The notes below the pieces were generated by a model that worked only from the letters and a program-made list of their open reading frames with translations, was not told the origin of the DNA and did not search any database. A program made the position numbers and the translations under genes. From Rutpela maculata (Eukaryota > Arthropoda > Insecta > Coleoptera > Cerambycidae), in the NCBI GenBank assembly GCA_936432065.2, contig OW386285.2, positions 263,446,317 to 263,510,316 on the forward strand: 64,000 nucleotides of DNA. The letters run 5' to 3'. Shown piece by piece: positions 1 to 11,355 of this stretch. The number at the start of each line of letters is the position of its first letter. The stretch's first letter is position 1.

Positions 1-207
1 TAAACTATACGATCTGGCACTACTTATTTTCAAAAAATTGGTAACAGATTCATCATTATTTGTTTACAAAACGTCGAGTTCCATGTTTGTTCGGACAGTT
101 TTCGCATGTCAATATTGGATTTGACATAAACATTACGTTTTTTAACCAAATAATGATGAATTTGTTACCAATTTTCTGAAAATATGTAGTGCCATATCGT
201 ATAGTTT
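1..207. repeat. Foldback MITE with long inverted arms
   Basis: The first ~62 bases and the last ~62 bases are near-perfect reverse complements (terminal TAAACTATACGATCTGGCAC against GTGCCATATCGTATAGTTTA), with a loop of about 80 bases. There is no coding potential. The left target duplication lies outside the window, so the superfamily cannot be assigned. The next ~190 bases hold nothing I recognise. Confidence 0.75.
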
Positions 208-1005
208 ACCTATTTGAAAAAATTAGAAAAATATAGGAGCAAGTAGTAACACCAAGTGGTTACATCCCGTTTACGTAATAACCTAGTCCTCAACACGGTA
301 ACGGTACCGGAATAGTAACTTGCTGCGTAATTATTATTCCCCATTTTGGTGAATGCTTAGTAGAAGGATGGTTCCCATTACGTAGCAATCCTTACCCAGC
401 AAACACAAAAATTGCGGCCCTTAAATGGGCCATTGTAGCGATCAATGGCTTTCTTATGGCATAGGCTAACCTTTTGTGGTCCATAATAAATTATATGCAG
501 GCCTACCATAGCTTCATGTTGTTATTAATTGCCACATAATAACCAGAAATGGTCAATTATTGTGCAACCATAAAAAATGCTGCTTCGGTTTATAGGTTGA
601 TGGTACTTTTATGGTAATATGCAGGCTAATATTTTTATGATTACGCGCATGCGCATTGTGAAAAATCTCTCAAGGCTTCACCGAGCATAGCATCCGCCAT
701 TTGCATTTTCGTTCTATGCTTGACCTGTGGGTTATTAAAATTTGTGTAATCTGACTTAATTTGACCGTTATTTCTGTAAAATTTGTAGTTTATTTTTTAT
801 AGTAAGTAATTTGTAATTTGTCATTAATAACTTAATTGTAACGTTTTTTGTAAATTATTATTAATGATATTATTTGAGATTACTCGAAAACATTTATTAA
901 ACATTCAAATACTTTCTACATTTTGAAATAAATAGCTACATATTCACATAATATAATAAAGACTTCATACACATCACCATAAATACTGCTTTTAGCATCC
1001 GTAAT

Positions 1006-1094
1006 AACGGTTATTAAGATAGCTCAGTTGGTAGAAGAGTCAGTACTGTAATACGGACATCGGAGACATGCAGGTTCGAACCCCACCGACCGCA
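1006..1094 (+). pseudogene. tRNA-like sequence (diverged copy)
   Basis: An A-box-like TAGCTCAGTTGG, an anticodon-arm-like segment with CTGTAATA and a B-box-like GGTTCGAACCCC are present in tRNA order and spacing. The 5' acceptor strand does not pair well with the 3' part, so this is not a convincing functional tRNA. It matches the better preserved copy at 2645-2733. It may be the pol III promoter head of a SINE-like module carried inside DNA transposons. Confidence 0.55.
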
Positions 1095-1104
1095 ATTGGT
1101 ACAG

Positions 1105-1151
1105 GTAAGTAAAAATGAATTTAATAACTTAATAAACATTACAATTTGCAG
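1105..1151 (+). other. 47-nt intron-like segment (GTAAGT...TTTGCAG)
   Basis: A consensus donor (CAG/GTAAGT) and acceptor (AATTTGCAG/G) lie 47 nt apart, starting 11 bases after the tRNA-like sequence. The same segment with identical length occurs in two further copies, at 2744-2790 and 55806-55852 (reverse strand). It could be a very short real intron of an element transcript or chance preserved by common descent. Confidence 0.3.
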
Positions 1152-1995
1152 GCAACCCTCGTGAGAATAAATTGGAGCTATGGTAAACAATATTAAATAT
1201 GTAAATAAAATATACGGATGATAACAAACAAATTCATATTACAATATTTATGCATTAATAATTACTTCATTTTTATCAAGTAAAATACTTACATGTCAAA
1301 GCTCTGTACTTTTTCGTAAAAAGCGCCATGAATAATGTATCTATATAAAAAAAAGTAGAATCTCCATACATCGTCCTTTATGGATGTATAAATATTATTG
1401 TACACTGTTGGCAAATTGAAGAATGGCCAGTTGCTGGCCGGAGGGACATTTCGCCAATGGTCCGCTTGTGGCTCCCCATAAAAGTGCCAATTATGATAAT
1501 GCTGGCGATGGTGCGTATGACCCCAGGTAGCAAGGGTACGTTATAATGACGTCAAAATCTGGTGATTCTGGTCAAAAAGACGTCAGGGCACTAAAAATCG
1601 ACGACAGAATGACGTCTTATAAATGACGTTAAAATGACGTGCTACACATCATTGTCGTCTTTTTTCGGTGTTAAATTTATTTATATTTTATCGGATTACA
1701 AACTTTAAAACCCGCTAATGGCATTTTGTTATCGTAAGCAGAGTGTAAAGTTTAAAAAAAAATAAACCGTGTCGTGAGGGAGAAGTATTGGCGTTTTTAT
1801 TCGAGGATATAATGTTTTTTAACATTATCTAAAATAATTTATATTCGAAAGAGTTTGCAAAGATTCGGCAGTTTATTTGTTTAAATTATATTTCTATCTA
1901 TTCTTTTAATAATAAAATTAGATTAAAATGCATTAAAAAGCAAAATCTATCCATTACGTGTTCCAACTATAAAGTCTTTAGGTAAGTAGCCTCAG

Positions 1996-2070
1996 AAAGG
2001 TTGGTGGCCGAGTGCTTAAGGCGTCGTCTTCCAAGTCACGAGGTCGGCGGTTCGGCCCCTGCTCATTCCG
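1996..2070 (+). pseudogene. tRNA-Ser/Leu-like sequence followed by a T run
   Basis: TGGCCGAGTGCTTAAGGCG is close to the class II (Ser/Leu) A box. A B-box relative, GGTTCGGCCCC, follows, degenerate here but a good match (GGTTCGATCCC) in copy B. Ten T residues (2071-2080) sit directly behind, as expected of a pol III terminator. The 5' and 3' acceptor strands do not pair and a proper variable arm is missing, so this is a tRNA-derived module rather than a tRNA gene. Confidence 0.55.
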
Positions 2071-2644
2071 TTTTTTTTTTATTGCGAAAAAAATTTTAGT
2101 TTTTTTTAAGGTAATAATTGCTTATTGGTTTTTTTCAATTTTAAGTCTGTTTTAGATCATTAAATATTCTATTTATGTTGTAGATGACGATATTACACCT
2201 TTACCGTTTTTTCTCCAACACGCTTCCCAGGTTTGTATAAGTACCTCAACTTAAAACTTTAATTCTTAAAATAGTTGACTCCTGACTTCCCCTCCTCCGC
2301 TCATCAAATTTGAGATAAGGAAAATTTTTTTTCGGATTTCTCCCTCTCTGCTCTTCAATTTCGAGATCTGGGGAAAATATATATTTTTTAACGAACCGCC
2401 ACTAATACTAATTAATGTAATAATTACATTGTTCAACAACTACTCGTACTGCTCAGGTGACACTGGTGACAGTTTAATTAAATTAAATAAGTTCTTCTTA
2501 ATAATTATAAATAAATAAAAATACTAGTAACTCGAAGCGAGAACCTGAAAGATTTTCATATATTTTAAATAAGGCAAGAAATTCAATTTCACATAATAAA
2601 GACTTCATTCACCACCATAAATACTGCTTTTAGCATCCGAAATA

Positions 2645-2733
2645 GCAGTCGCCAAGCTAGCTCAGTTGGTTGAAGCGTCAGTACTGTAATACGGACAACG
2701 GGAGACATGTAGGTTCGAATCCTACGGACCGCA
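2645..2733 (+). pseudogene. tRNA-like sequence with intact T arm
   Basis: The T arm is perfect (GTAGG-TTCGAAT-CCTAC). The A box is TAGCTCAGTTGG, and the terminal strands GCAGTC and GGACCGC pair with one mismatch. The D-side region is a few bases too long and the anticodon loop CTGTAA is six bases, so it is unlikely to be charged. The element copies at 1006-1094 and 55865-55953 preserve the same module. Confidence 0.6.
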
Positions 2734-2743
2734 ATTGGTAAAG

Positions 2744-2790
2744 GTAAGTAAAAATGAATTTAATAACTTAATAAACATTATAATTTGCAG
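2744..2790 (+). other. 47-nt intron-like segment, second copy
   Basis: GGTAAGTAAAA at the left and AATTTGCAGG at the right, in the same position relative to the tRNA-like module as at 1105-1151 and with identical length. Confidence 0.3.
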
Positions 2791-3299
2791 GCAACCCTTG
2801 TGAGAAAAAGTTGGAGTGATGGTAAACAATATTAGATAGGTATGTTAATGTAAATAAAATTACGGATGGCTAACAAACAAATTCATTAGTTATTTTATCA
2901 AGTAGATTACAAACTAGTATGTAGTTTTATATGTTCCTATTACCGAAAACCTGTGGGGGGGATTACCAAATATAACCTGAAAAAGACGTCATTCGTCTGA
3001 GACATTAGGAAGTTATTTTCACGTTTCATTTACGTCATCTAACTCGTCATTTCTCGTCACTCCTGACCATTTTTTCACGTCATTTTCACGTGCCTTTGCT
3101 ACCTGGGACCATTTATGTGCCAATTATGAGTGTTTGCTGGGTAGTTGCGGGAACCTTTAAAGTTCCACTAATGGTAACTACTACGTAGAAACTACTAAAA
3201 TTGCTGCTTGGGTAATTACCACATTTAATACTTTTTATATATTTTCCGTCATAAAATATTTAAGCCGGCTCTGTCTTCTAGAACGTTCGAGGTTCGAGA

Positions 3300-3630
3300 T
3301 AGGTATAGACAACTTATTGTCTTGGAAACAACAGGCAAATGAGGTGAGAAATAGACTAAACAAGGCATATTTCGCAATACTGTAATTGAAAGACACACTG
3401 AATGAGGCAGGACTTGTTGATGTTTACTATGCACTTGCATACTCCCATTTGTCCTTTAATATCTGTTTATGGGGTAAATCAAGTCAATTGCAGAGGGTCT
3501 TTGTACTTCAAAACAGGATTATTAGACTGTTGTTTAATCTAAACTATAGAGAAAGTTGCAAGGAAATTTTTACCATAAAGAAAATTTTAACGACACCTTG
3601 TATTTACATATACAAATGTTTAATACCGTG
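3300..3630 (+). pseudogene. LINE reverse transcriptase C-terminal remnant (CR1-like)
   Basis: With one in-frame stop, the stretch reads as the region after the RT core of a CR1-like LINE: a piece containing DNLLSWKQQ, then VDVYYALAYSHLSF, ICLWGKSSQ and QNRIIRLLFNLN. The series aligns by eye with the corresponding part of the LINE fragment at 48238-49170 (TAYFALCHSRLLYAI, LAWGHSAG, LQRRAVRIV). Both ends are degraded, and no 3' tail or target duplication is visible. Confidence 0.6.
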
Positions 3631-3761
3631 CATGTAATTTCCCATTAGGCATGTACATTCACGTAGCGCGAGAGATTTGACAACACCGTCAGCCGTAAAT
3701 TCGTCCGTCGATGGAGCATTCCAGCTCTGTTATTTCATTTCAGCCAGCTGAGTCAATTGAC

Positions 3762-4285
3762 GATTTGCACGAAAGAAAGTTTGGTAAAAAGTGTCTAGAT
3801 TGGTATCACTGTAATTCATTGTACATGTTTACCAACTCGTCTAATTTCCAAACTTTGCAACAATTAAATTACCTATAATATAATAATCATAACAGTGTTT
3901 TCATTATCTTTAATGTTAAACCTACTTCCATTAAATATAAATCATACTTGTTAGGTTGTTTCGTAGTCTACAATATTTTAAAAATGTCGAATTATGCAAC
4001 ACTGTTTCAACTCTCAGTTTAGAAGAGTTGGCAGCAGTGATTGACAAAGTGCATAATTCGACATTTTTAAACATTGTAGACTTTGAAACAACCTAATAAA
4101 GATGATTTATATTCAATGGAAGTAGGTTTAACATTAAAGATAATGAAAACAATGTTATGATTATTATATTATAGGTATTTAAATGTTGCAAAGTTTGGAA
4201 ATTAGATGAGTTGGTCAACAGGTGCAGTGAATTACAGTGATACCAATCTAGACACTTTTTACCAAACTTTCTTTCGTGCAAATCG
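3762..4285. repeat. Palindromic repeat, two inverted ~250-bp units
   Basis: The unit beginning GACGATTTGCACGAAAGAAA is followed after a short centre (about 4010-4025) by its inverted copy. Arms share long blocks such as AAAGTGTCTAGATTGG and CGTAGTCTACAATATT. Short ORFs inside are by-products. The same unit recurs at 4286-6190 and 22562-22856, so this is a dispersed family, here arranged as a hairpin. Confidence 0.8.
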
Positions 4286-6190
4286 TCAATTGACGATTTG
4301 CACGAAAGAAAGTTTGGTAAAAAGTGTCATGGCGCACAGTATAATGGTATCACTGTAATTCACTGCACATGTTGACCAACTCGTCTAATTTCCAAACCCT
4401 GCAGCAATTAAATACCTATAATATAATAATCATAACATTATTTTCATTATCTTTAATGTTAAACCAGGGTGTATTAAATAGGTGGTGCGACAAGGACCCG
4501 TTGAGTGGCTTCATAAATGCTTACTTTGTACATAATGTAATAGATGTCAGGAGCAATAGCGTCTGTCGTTATTTACGCATATAAAGATAATTTTGCAGGT
4601 TCTGTTCACACGTGCATACAGTGTTGCATACATTCCCGGCCTTTCGTTTTTAGTGAAAAATCTTGTAGTCAAACAAAATATCACTGACATTTGACATCAA
4701 ATTCCTCGAAGAAATACATTCAATACGCTAGCGCTAAATATAAAAAAGTCAGCTATATTTTCATAAGACATGGTTAGAAAATATGGAGTGTCTATTTGTG
4801 TACTTATGCTTATGACTGTAAAGACCAAAAATTATCACTTAGTGCCAAAAAATACTGAAAAGATAGAAATGTGAAGTTTACAAAGTACCTACTTGAAATA
4901 AAAAGCCACATATTTGTGAAAAACATTTTTGCTCCAGCAGTATAAAAAGTGGTTTTACTTCACAGTCTGAAAATGGAGTTGTTATATACACTGTAAGTTT
5001 TAAATTTACATAGATATTTGTAACATAACCTATAGGTATAAAAACGTCTTTTTAAATATATTTTAAGCTTTTAGCGGCAGTTTTAAAGAAAAAGATTGAA
5101 GAAAGGTGCACTTCCAAGCAAATTAGATGCTTGTTCTTCAAAAAATGTCGCTAAGAAAATTAAGAAGTTATTAAATATGAGTGATGTTCACGATAGTATA
5201 ATTTATCCTTATTTCTGAGTTTGTATTTACACTTACTAGAAAAAATTTTGTCTGAAGAATGTGACGTCAAATTACCAAATAAGAATTGGGGTATTCATAA
5301 ATGTATTGAAAGTAGAAGCTTAGTGTTTACATAAGGCAGAACAGCATGAAAAATTAATTACATGTTTTAAGACGGTAAGTGCTTTTTAGATAGTATTTGT
5401 TTCCAAATGATAATTTAGTTTTTCAAGTAGGTAATTATTTGTATAATTTCTATTTTTAGGTTGGGTTTGGTCTCATGTTTGGTCCTACAATAGAGGTTAT
5501 TTTTTGCATAAGGATATTATATTAGGTTAACATCAATCAGTGAACCGATCACTGTAGAAGAATTTGCAGCATATTTTTCTGAAAATTGAATCTACAACGC
5601 TTGCTTAGGTGGACCAAGTACAAATATTATTATCAAAGTGTTCATTCTGATGTGCAATTAAAGTCAACTTATGTTGGAGGCATAGAGAATGCTGAGTAAT
5701 TTTGGAGAAAGGAACTATTTGTAAACATATGTAAATCTTGTTCTTATAATATTGCAACCCATTATGCCCAGTACTGTTGTTACAAATAAATTTGTATATT
5801 TTACATAAGTTTTATTTTCTTACCATACCTATATAAATTTGAAACTGGTCAATATTTGTTTCTTTACATAACTGAAATTGCTGTTCAGTTGTGAATATAT
5901 GCAGCAAAGCAAATTCATGTACCTATATACAGGTTTTTGTAGGACGCTAAAGCTCGCGCCATCTACTAAATTAAATAGGAAGCATGCACTTACGAAGCCA
6001 TTATTATCATAGGAAAGTGCCTTAGTCGGACCACCTATTTAATACACCCTGTGTTAAACCTACTTCCATTGAATATAAATCATCTTTATTAAGTTGTTTC
6101 GTAATCTACAATATTTAAAAAATGTCGAATTATGGAATTTGTCAATCACTGCTGCCAACTCTTCTAAACTGAGAGAGTCAACGAGATCTA
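4286..6190 (+). repeat. Third unit of the palindromic family, split by a hAT element
   Basis: The unit starts directly at the end of the preceding hairpin with GACGATTTGCACGAAAGAAA. It runs to 4464, is interrupted by the element at 4465-6051, and resumes at 6052 with the duplicated TGTTAAAC and CTACTTCCATTGAATATA. Together with the hairpin this gives three units in +, -, + order. Confidence 0.75.
4465..6051. mobile_element. hAT-superfamily element, 1.6 kb, decayed
   Basis: Terminal inverted repeats CAGGGTGTATTAAATAGGTG and its complement are flanked by a perfect 8-bp target duplication TGTTAAAC (4457-4464 and 6052-6059). CAGGG-type ends with 8-bp duplications are the hallmark of hAT transposons. 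The interior has no long ORF; scattered coding-like pieces (for example around 5270-5340) are too broken to name. It disrupted a unit of the palindromic repeat family and is therefore younger than that unit. Confidence 0.85.
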
Positions 6191-6640
6191 AAGTATAGAG
6201 GGGCAATCCCAATGGACCGAAATAGTGTGACGTTTCACTCCCACTCTAACTATTCCAACCTATTTCTAACATCGACCTTATTACCACTATACATAAGACA
6301 CTGGTCAAAATTGAATTTGAAATTTCAGAAAATCTGTGAATATTTAACTATTGAATTATCATACAAATGTTTTAACTTTAAAAGCTGCGCCTTCTTGTAA
6401 TAAAACTGTAATTTTTAAAGTCCTCTTGAAATTTTTTCAGAAATTAATTTTTTATTGCGCACGCGTGTATACGTATGTCGAACACATAGATTAAAGAATA
6501 TTATAACGTTATAGATAGGCAACTCTCAAGGATTTTTTGAACAGCAAAACTTACGTCGAGAGTGGCGCTGTATTCCCGCCTTTTTTATATAGGCGGGATT
6601 GTCATAGGCGGGAATTTTAAATGATCTTCAAACAAATTGC
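6191..6640. other. Unassigned spacer
   Basis: AT-rich sequence without a credible ORF. The only structure is a short imperfect repeat of AGGCGGGA words around 6570-6615. Confidence 0.4.
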
Positions 6641-6643
6641 TTA

Positions 6644-6785
6644 GGCCATCATTAGACTACAAAAGTTCTTTAACAAAGATTTTTTATAAAAGATATTTTA
6701 TGAGATGAAATATCTATCAAATTACTCATAAAATATCTTTCATAAAAGATCTTTGTCAAAAAACTTTTATAGTCTAACAGTGGCC
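6644..6785. mobile_element. PIF/Harbinger-type MITE, 142 bp
   Basis: The sequence folds on itself over most of its length, from GGCCATCATTAGACTAC to GTCTAACAGTGGCC, and is flanked by a 3-bp TTA duplication (6641-6643 and 6786-6788). TWA duplications with GG-C ends are typical of PIF/Harbinger MITEs. Confidence 0.75.
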
Positions 6786-7002
6786 TTAAAATTAAATAAG
6801 TCATTTCAAAACTAGAAATTGATCATTTATTAATTTAACGGAAAATCATTACAATAAATACAATAATATTTAAAAATACATTTAAAAAGTAACTAACGTA
6901 AGTATAATTATTACAAAAGTATTAAGATGTTAAAACTGCCTTGAAATAAGTAAAATGTTAAAGTAACTAATGTACCAAAATACCTGTAATACAATTAAAT
7001 AA

Positions 7003-7222
7003 TGGCGAGCTTATACGTGCATGGATTTAGTGGCGCCAGTAGATATTGGCACGCCAGTAAAAAAATATTGCGCGTATAAACAGTTACTGGCGAGCATGCA
7101 TCAATGCATGCAAGGTAAAAGCTTGCTCGCCAGTAACTGTTTATATGTGTAATATATTTTTTACTAGCGTGCCAATATCTACTGGCGCCACTACCTAAAT
7201 CCATGCACGTATAAACCCGCTA
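7003..7222. repeat. Hairpin MITE with ~95-bp arms
   Basis: Arms match closely (TAGTGGCGCCAGTAGATATT against AATATCTACTGGCGCCACTA, and ACAGTTACTGGCGAGC against GCTCGCCAGTAACTGT). The loop is short and contains ATGCATCAATGCATGC. Terminal bases are imperfect and no clear duplication is seen. Flanking sequence to about 7545 holds nothing recognisable. Confidence 0.75.
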
Positions 7223-7545
7223 TAATATACATTTTCACGTCCTTTACTAACATTAAGTGGTGTGAATCAGTCTTTTTGGAATTTAGATTTTTCATTATCA
7301 TATAGGTTACAAAAAACTGACATTGATTGTGAAACGTCATAAGTAATGTATTTGAATAATGTTAATCCAGAAGAAAAACATACGTATTTTTGTTTTTTTT
7401 ACTTTTTTACACCATTCAATGGGAATGATTTCGATTTATAACAAATGTAAAAACTGACGTTGAAAAATTCACAGCAACTGCACATAGCTGCGATTCTATT
7501 TATTAGTCGGAGAGCAGCCAATCTGTAGGAAGCATTTTAAAAGTA

Positions 7546-9946
7546 GTCTATACAACTCGCGAACACCCACCTAAAAAACAGATGATATTATGTAAAATGA
7601 CCTTCTGGATTTGATTTTTGAGTTCGCCCGTTAATTTGAGATTGCCAAATCGGTCAATTCGCAAATTTTTTGAAAAATTTTAAAATTATGTGTTAATTTT
7701 TGTTTTGCACATAACACATCATATCTTTTTTATTTTATTTCCGATTTAGACCAATATTTTACACATTATCTCTCCAATATTCTTGGACAGGCTGACGGTA
7801 AAGAATATAGTGTAACTAATAATATAGTGCCTAAAAAAAATATAGTTACCCTCTGTTGTCGCGGTTTTTTAAAATTTGCATTGAAAAATACCCGATCGAG
7901 GTAACTTTTTTATTTTTAAAGAGAGAGTTATAGTATAAACGAGAAAAATGTTCCATATAGTTTAAACAAACTTTTTTATAAAGAGATTTTTTTGAAATTC
8001 GGCTCATGTAACGAGATGACGCTGTTGAATGCCGCCGCGCAACTCGTCCGCATTAATTTAAAGCATAACTTCTGTTAACGTCGCCCATCTGTGGTGTCGT
8101 TTAAGCGATCAAGTGAGTCTATGGATTATTTAATTTCTATTTGCAATTAAATGTTATAAAATTACGTAGATAATCTCGAAACATACACATTAAAAAATAT
8201 ATTTTCATTAATTATAACAGCAAGTGGGTACTAAAGATTACATTTTCCTTCGCATAAACAACTTATGTTACATTGCACGTTTGCTTTGCTACACTTGCAG
8301 CTTGTAGTACAGTTATATAATTTACATTTACAAAATGGAGTTAACTCAATAAAATTGGGTTTTGGGCTTTTTGAAATCATCTTTGGAAATAAGATTTCCT
8401 CCTTTAGGTACCATCCAAAATCTAAAACATTTGGAATTCTGGACTTAATTTGGTAGGCTGTCTTGTAAATAGCACATTGCTGAAATGCCCTTTTTACTTG
8501 TATTCTATGTACTAGGATTTACAATTTCTGATTTTCTTTTATAAGCAGTTCGGGTATACGATCTTCTGCATTGTGCATGGTAACTGGATTTAGTGATAAA
8601 AATAAATTTTTCTATTCTAAATATTGTTTTAGAGCCACAGAAATGTCATCGGATTTTGCATTTGATCGGTACATTTCTAAAACCGTAAATATCGCTCGCA
8701 GACAAACAATTTTCATACCATTGTGTTAGTGAACGAATTCTGAACAACTTTCAAAATGTCCGTCTGTCTGTCCGTCCGTCACGTTTCTTGTAAGCACGAT
8801 AACTGAAGAAAGAAAATTTCGATTGTACTGAAATTTGGACAGTAAATTAGTGTTAGTTAGAGGAAGAACCCTATTTTTAATTTTTATGTTTTTGTAATTG
8901 AATAGAAATCTGGTGAAATGATATTTCATTTTAATATCTAAATATTTATATATTTTATAAATATACATTTCATAATGTAATATACAACCTTGGAAATATG
9001 ATTTTAGCTCGTGTCTTATAATGTAAAAATTTACATTCTTTTACGTGTAAGGTGGTGGTGTAGTTCTTTTGACTCGCAATCGAAACCCAAATAGGGTTTG
9101 GTATAGTTTTTTACCAAGTCTTTTGCCAACTAAGATCGTACTATAAAATTAAAAATGTCTAAAAGTAACATTATTTACAAAAACTGCGAAAAGTATCCTA
9201 TTGAATGTATAACAATTATATAAAAATCCAGTGAACAGGCGAAGAGTACGTTTTTAGCTTGTTTCCTATCCGAGTAATTATAATTTATTATGCCAAACTA
9301 TGTGTTTATAACGCACTAAATATAAGGACTGAGACAAAAAGCACTTTCAACTTAACATAAATGGATACTGGAAAATAATAATCACCCGGCACGTGTCTGC
9401 GTTTAGCTCTAGATGCGATTGCGGCCGACTCATAGTAGCGCGCATTCGTTCGGACGCTGAAACAATCAATGAATATTTCGATAAGGGAGCAAAATTTCAA
9501 AAAAAACTCCTTATAAAAGATTTTATTTAGTTCATTCGGAACATTTTCTTCGTTTATAGTAGGCACCTAACTTTAAAAATAAAAAAGATACCTCGATCGG
9601 ACATTTTACTCTGCAAATTTTAAAGATTTTGCGTCAATGAAAAGTTGTTATTTTTTTTTGCCAACTAATTATTTTTTAGGTAAAGTTTTTTACTTCCAAC
9701 ATATCAAAGAATAGTTAGAGAATATTATGTAAAAAAATTTAAAAATTTTGAAGTAAAATAAAAAATATATGACGTGTTATATGAAAAACAAAAAATAACA
9801 CATAATTTTTATTTTTTTTTAGAAAATTGCCAATTTGGTCATTTTGGCAATCTCAAATCAATGGGCGAATTCAAAAATCAAGTTCAGCAGGTTATTTTAC
9901 ATCAGATTACCTATTTTTTAGGTGGGTGTTCGCGAGTTGTATAGAG
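7546..9946. mobile_element. Foldback element, 2.4 kb, long terminal inverted repeats
   Basis: Ends CTATACAACTCGCGAACACC and its complement begin inverted arms of roughly 450 bp (about 7546-8010 and 9480-9946). Further matched blocks include GAGATTGCCAAAT/ATTTTGGCAATCTC and CGATCGAGGTA/TACCTCGATCG. The ~1.4-kb centre has no convincing gene; small ORFs there show no recognisable motif. The target duplication is unclear and the superfamily is not assigned. Confidence 0.75.
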
Positions 9947-9956
9947 GGTGTCGAAT

Positions 9957-10483
9957 TCAGAGGGTCTGGTCTTCCACTATATTATGTAAATAATGTAACC
10001 TAAAATTTTGTACATGTCCTTCATTACAAGACTGAAAAACTTTTTCATCGGGAAACACAACATTGGTCCAAAACTCCACGGGCGATAGACACAATTTAAA
10101 CAAAACATAATGCGGGCTTGCTTGTTCTCCTGTTAATATGGTCTTCTTGGCACTTGTACAGTTTTTTACTTTCGATTTTCCTATCCTTCGGCTAGCTGCT
10201 AACCTCGACACTAGAAAATGTGTCATGAACACAGTGTCTCCTGCTGTTTGAAACGGATTTTGCCTCAAATAGCCAAGGAGTGCTTCATCTTGAACGAGAT
10301 TTGAACTTCTCGATAGGCCTGAATCGTCTTTTCTCTTTACGCTACCTTCCTCCTCCCACTTTTCTTCACACTCATAACAGTACTTTTATTCAATTGATAA
10401 TGGTTAGCAACTGCTCTGATAGACCATCTCTCTTTAATTTTAAAGAGAATTAAAATTTTTTCATGTTCAGTTAATTTTGGCAT
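9957..10483 (-). pseudogene. Tc1/mariner-like transposase, frameshifted and truncated
   Basis: On the minus strand the reading starts MPKLTEHEKILILF and contains a helix-turn-helix (WSIRAVANHYQLNKSTV), the DNA-binding part of Tc1-like transposases. At about 10340 the frame shifts by one, then continues through ALLGYLRQNPF to NVVFPDEKVFQSCNEG. That last stretch fits the block around the first catalytic aspartate of the DDE domain (family form SDEK). The rest of the catalytic domain is missing, where the foldback element begins. A hAT MITE lies just upstream. Family-level confidence is good; function is lost. Confidence 0.75.
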
Positions 10484-10618
10484 TGCGAAAATATGACACT
10501 GACAAATAAATAATGATTTAATAAGGCGAAAAATAGGTGTACGGGATTTCATTGCACAGAAGTGTACAACCCGTCAGTCTTTCGTTTTTAGTCAATTTCT
10601 TGGGAGTCACGTTCTTTG

Positions 10619-11347
10619 TAGGCATTAGTAACTCATGAGCGAGTTAACTCAAAGAGCCGGCTCAGTACTGCGAGTCAAGTGAATCGGATCTCGATTTCCG
10701 AATTACATGACTCTCGGCTCTTTTCATGAACGCCGGCCATAGACTTCCTAAGTCTATGACGCCGGCCCATTTACAGCCGTCGAGTCACCACGACTCGAAC
10801 GTCGGTGACAGATAGAATAGAAACGAGTCGTTCGGTTCTTCAGATAATTCGGTTCACTTGAATCAGCTGATTATGTTTGTGAATAGGCATTGTGTTTGAT
10901 GTGTGCGTAGGTGCACATTGGCGTGCGAACCGACTTTCACTGTTTAGTAGAGAAATGATTCCAAATCTCGCTATTTTTTCTGGATGGTGGCATCTTAAAA
11001 TGTCTGTTGGAATATAGTTAATATAATAAGTAAGTTGCTTACAAATGTAGGTATCTATAATAATTAAAATGCGCGTATTTGTCTCTAAAAATGTGTACAA
11101 AATTATCTCTCCGAATCTCCACAGTGGCAAGAGTCATGAGTCCTGACTTGGTTTGTGCCAGCAAATGACATCTTCACCCCATCCGCTCATATAACTTTTC
11201 AACGCGCGCATCACATGCGAACCGTGTGGGTTATTAAGGAATTGTGAGTCATGTAGCTCTTTTGAGTCAACTCACTGAGCCGGCTCGTTTATAGAAGCCA
11301 GATGCGAAGAGGCGGATCGGTAAAAAGAGTTACTTTGCCCATCCCTA
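10619..11347. mobile_element. hAT-type MITE, 729 bp
   Basis: A perfect 8-bp duplication GTTCTTTG (10611-10618 and 11348-11355) flanks ends TAGGCATTAGTAACTC and GAGTTACTTTGCCCATCCCTA. The TAGGGATGGGC-like end and 8-bp duplication fit hAT. The interior has GAGCCGGCTC palindromes near both ends (about 10654 and 11277) and no transposase ORF. Confidence 0.8.
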
Positions 11348-11355
11348 GTTCTTTG

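Larger units (their letters stand above)
1523..3106 (+). mobile_element. Nonautonomous DNA transposon, TGACGT-rich family, copy A
   Basis: The element runs from CCAGGTAGCAAGG to CCTTTGCTACCTGG and is flanked by the 4-bp direct repeat GACC (1519-1522 and 3107-3110). Both subterminal regions are packed with TGACGT/ACGTCA words: five or more in 1541-1640 and about as many in 2990-3090. These are candidate transposase binding sites. The interior carries two tRNA-like sequences and no substantial ORF. Copy B (55466-62392, opposite strand) is homologous along its whole length apart from a LINE insertion. The terminal motif does not let me assign a known superfamily. Confidence 0.75.
395..3141. mobile_element. 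Outer DNA element with CCCAGCAAACAC ends, host of a nested relative
   Basis: The left end CCCAGCAAACAC and the right end GTGTTTGCTGGG are inverted copies. Inside, on both sides of the nested element at 1523-3106, the same words recur (AAAGTGCCAATTATG left, ATGTGCCAATTATG right). The interior at about 960-1200 is a diverged copy of the interior of the nested element, including a tRNA-like stretch and an intron-like stretch, so outer and inner elements look like two members of one family. No transposase ORF is present. Boundaries are approximate because no clear target duplication was found. Confidence 0.5.

Noticed and set aside
1996..2733. Functional tRNA genes
   Set aside because: T arm or boxes are good, but acceptor and anticodon stems do not fold properly, and copies sit inside transposons.
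7546..9946. Several ORFs of 60-90 codons inside the foldback element
   Set aside because: No recognisable motif; AT-rich composition and symmetry of the arms explain them.
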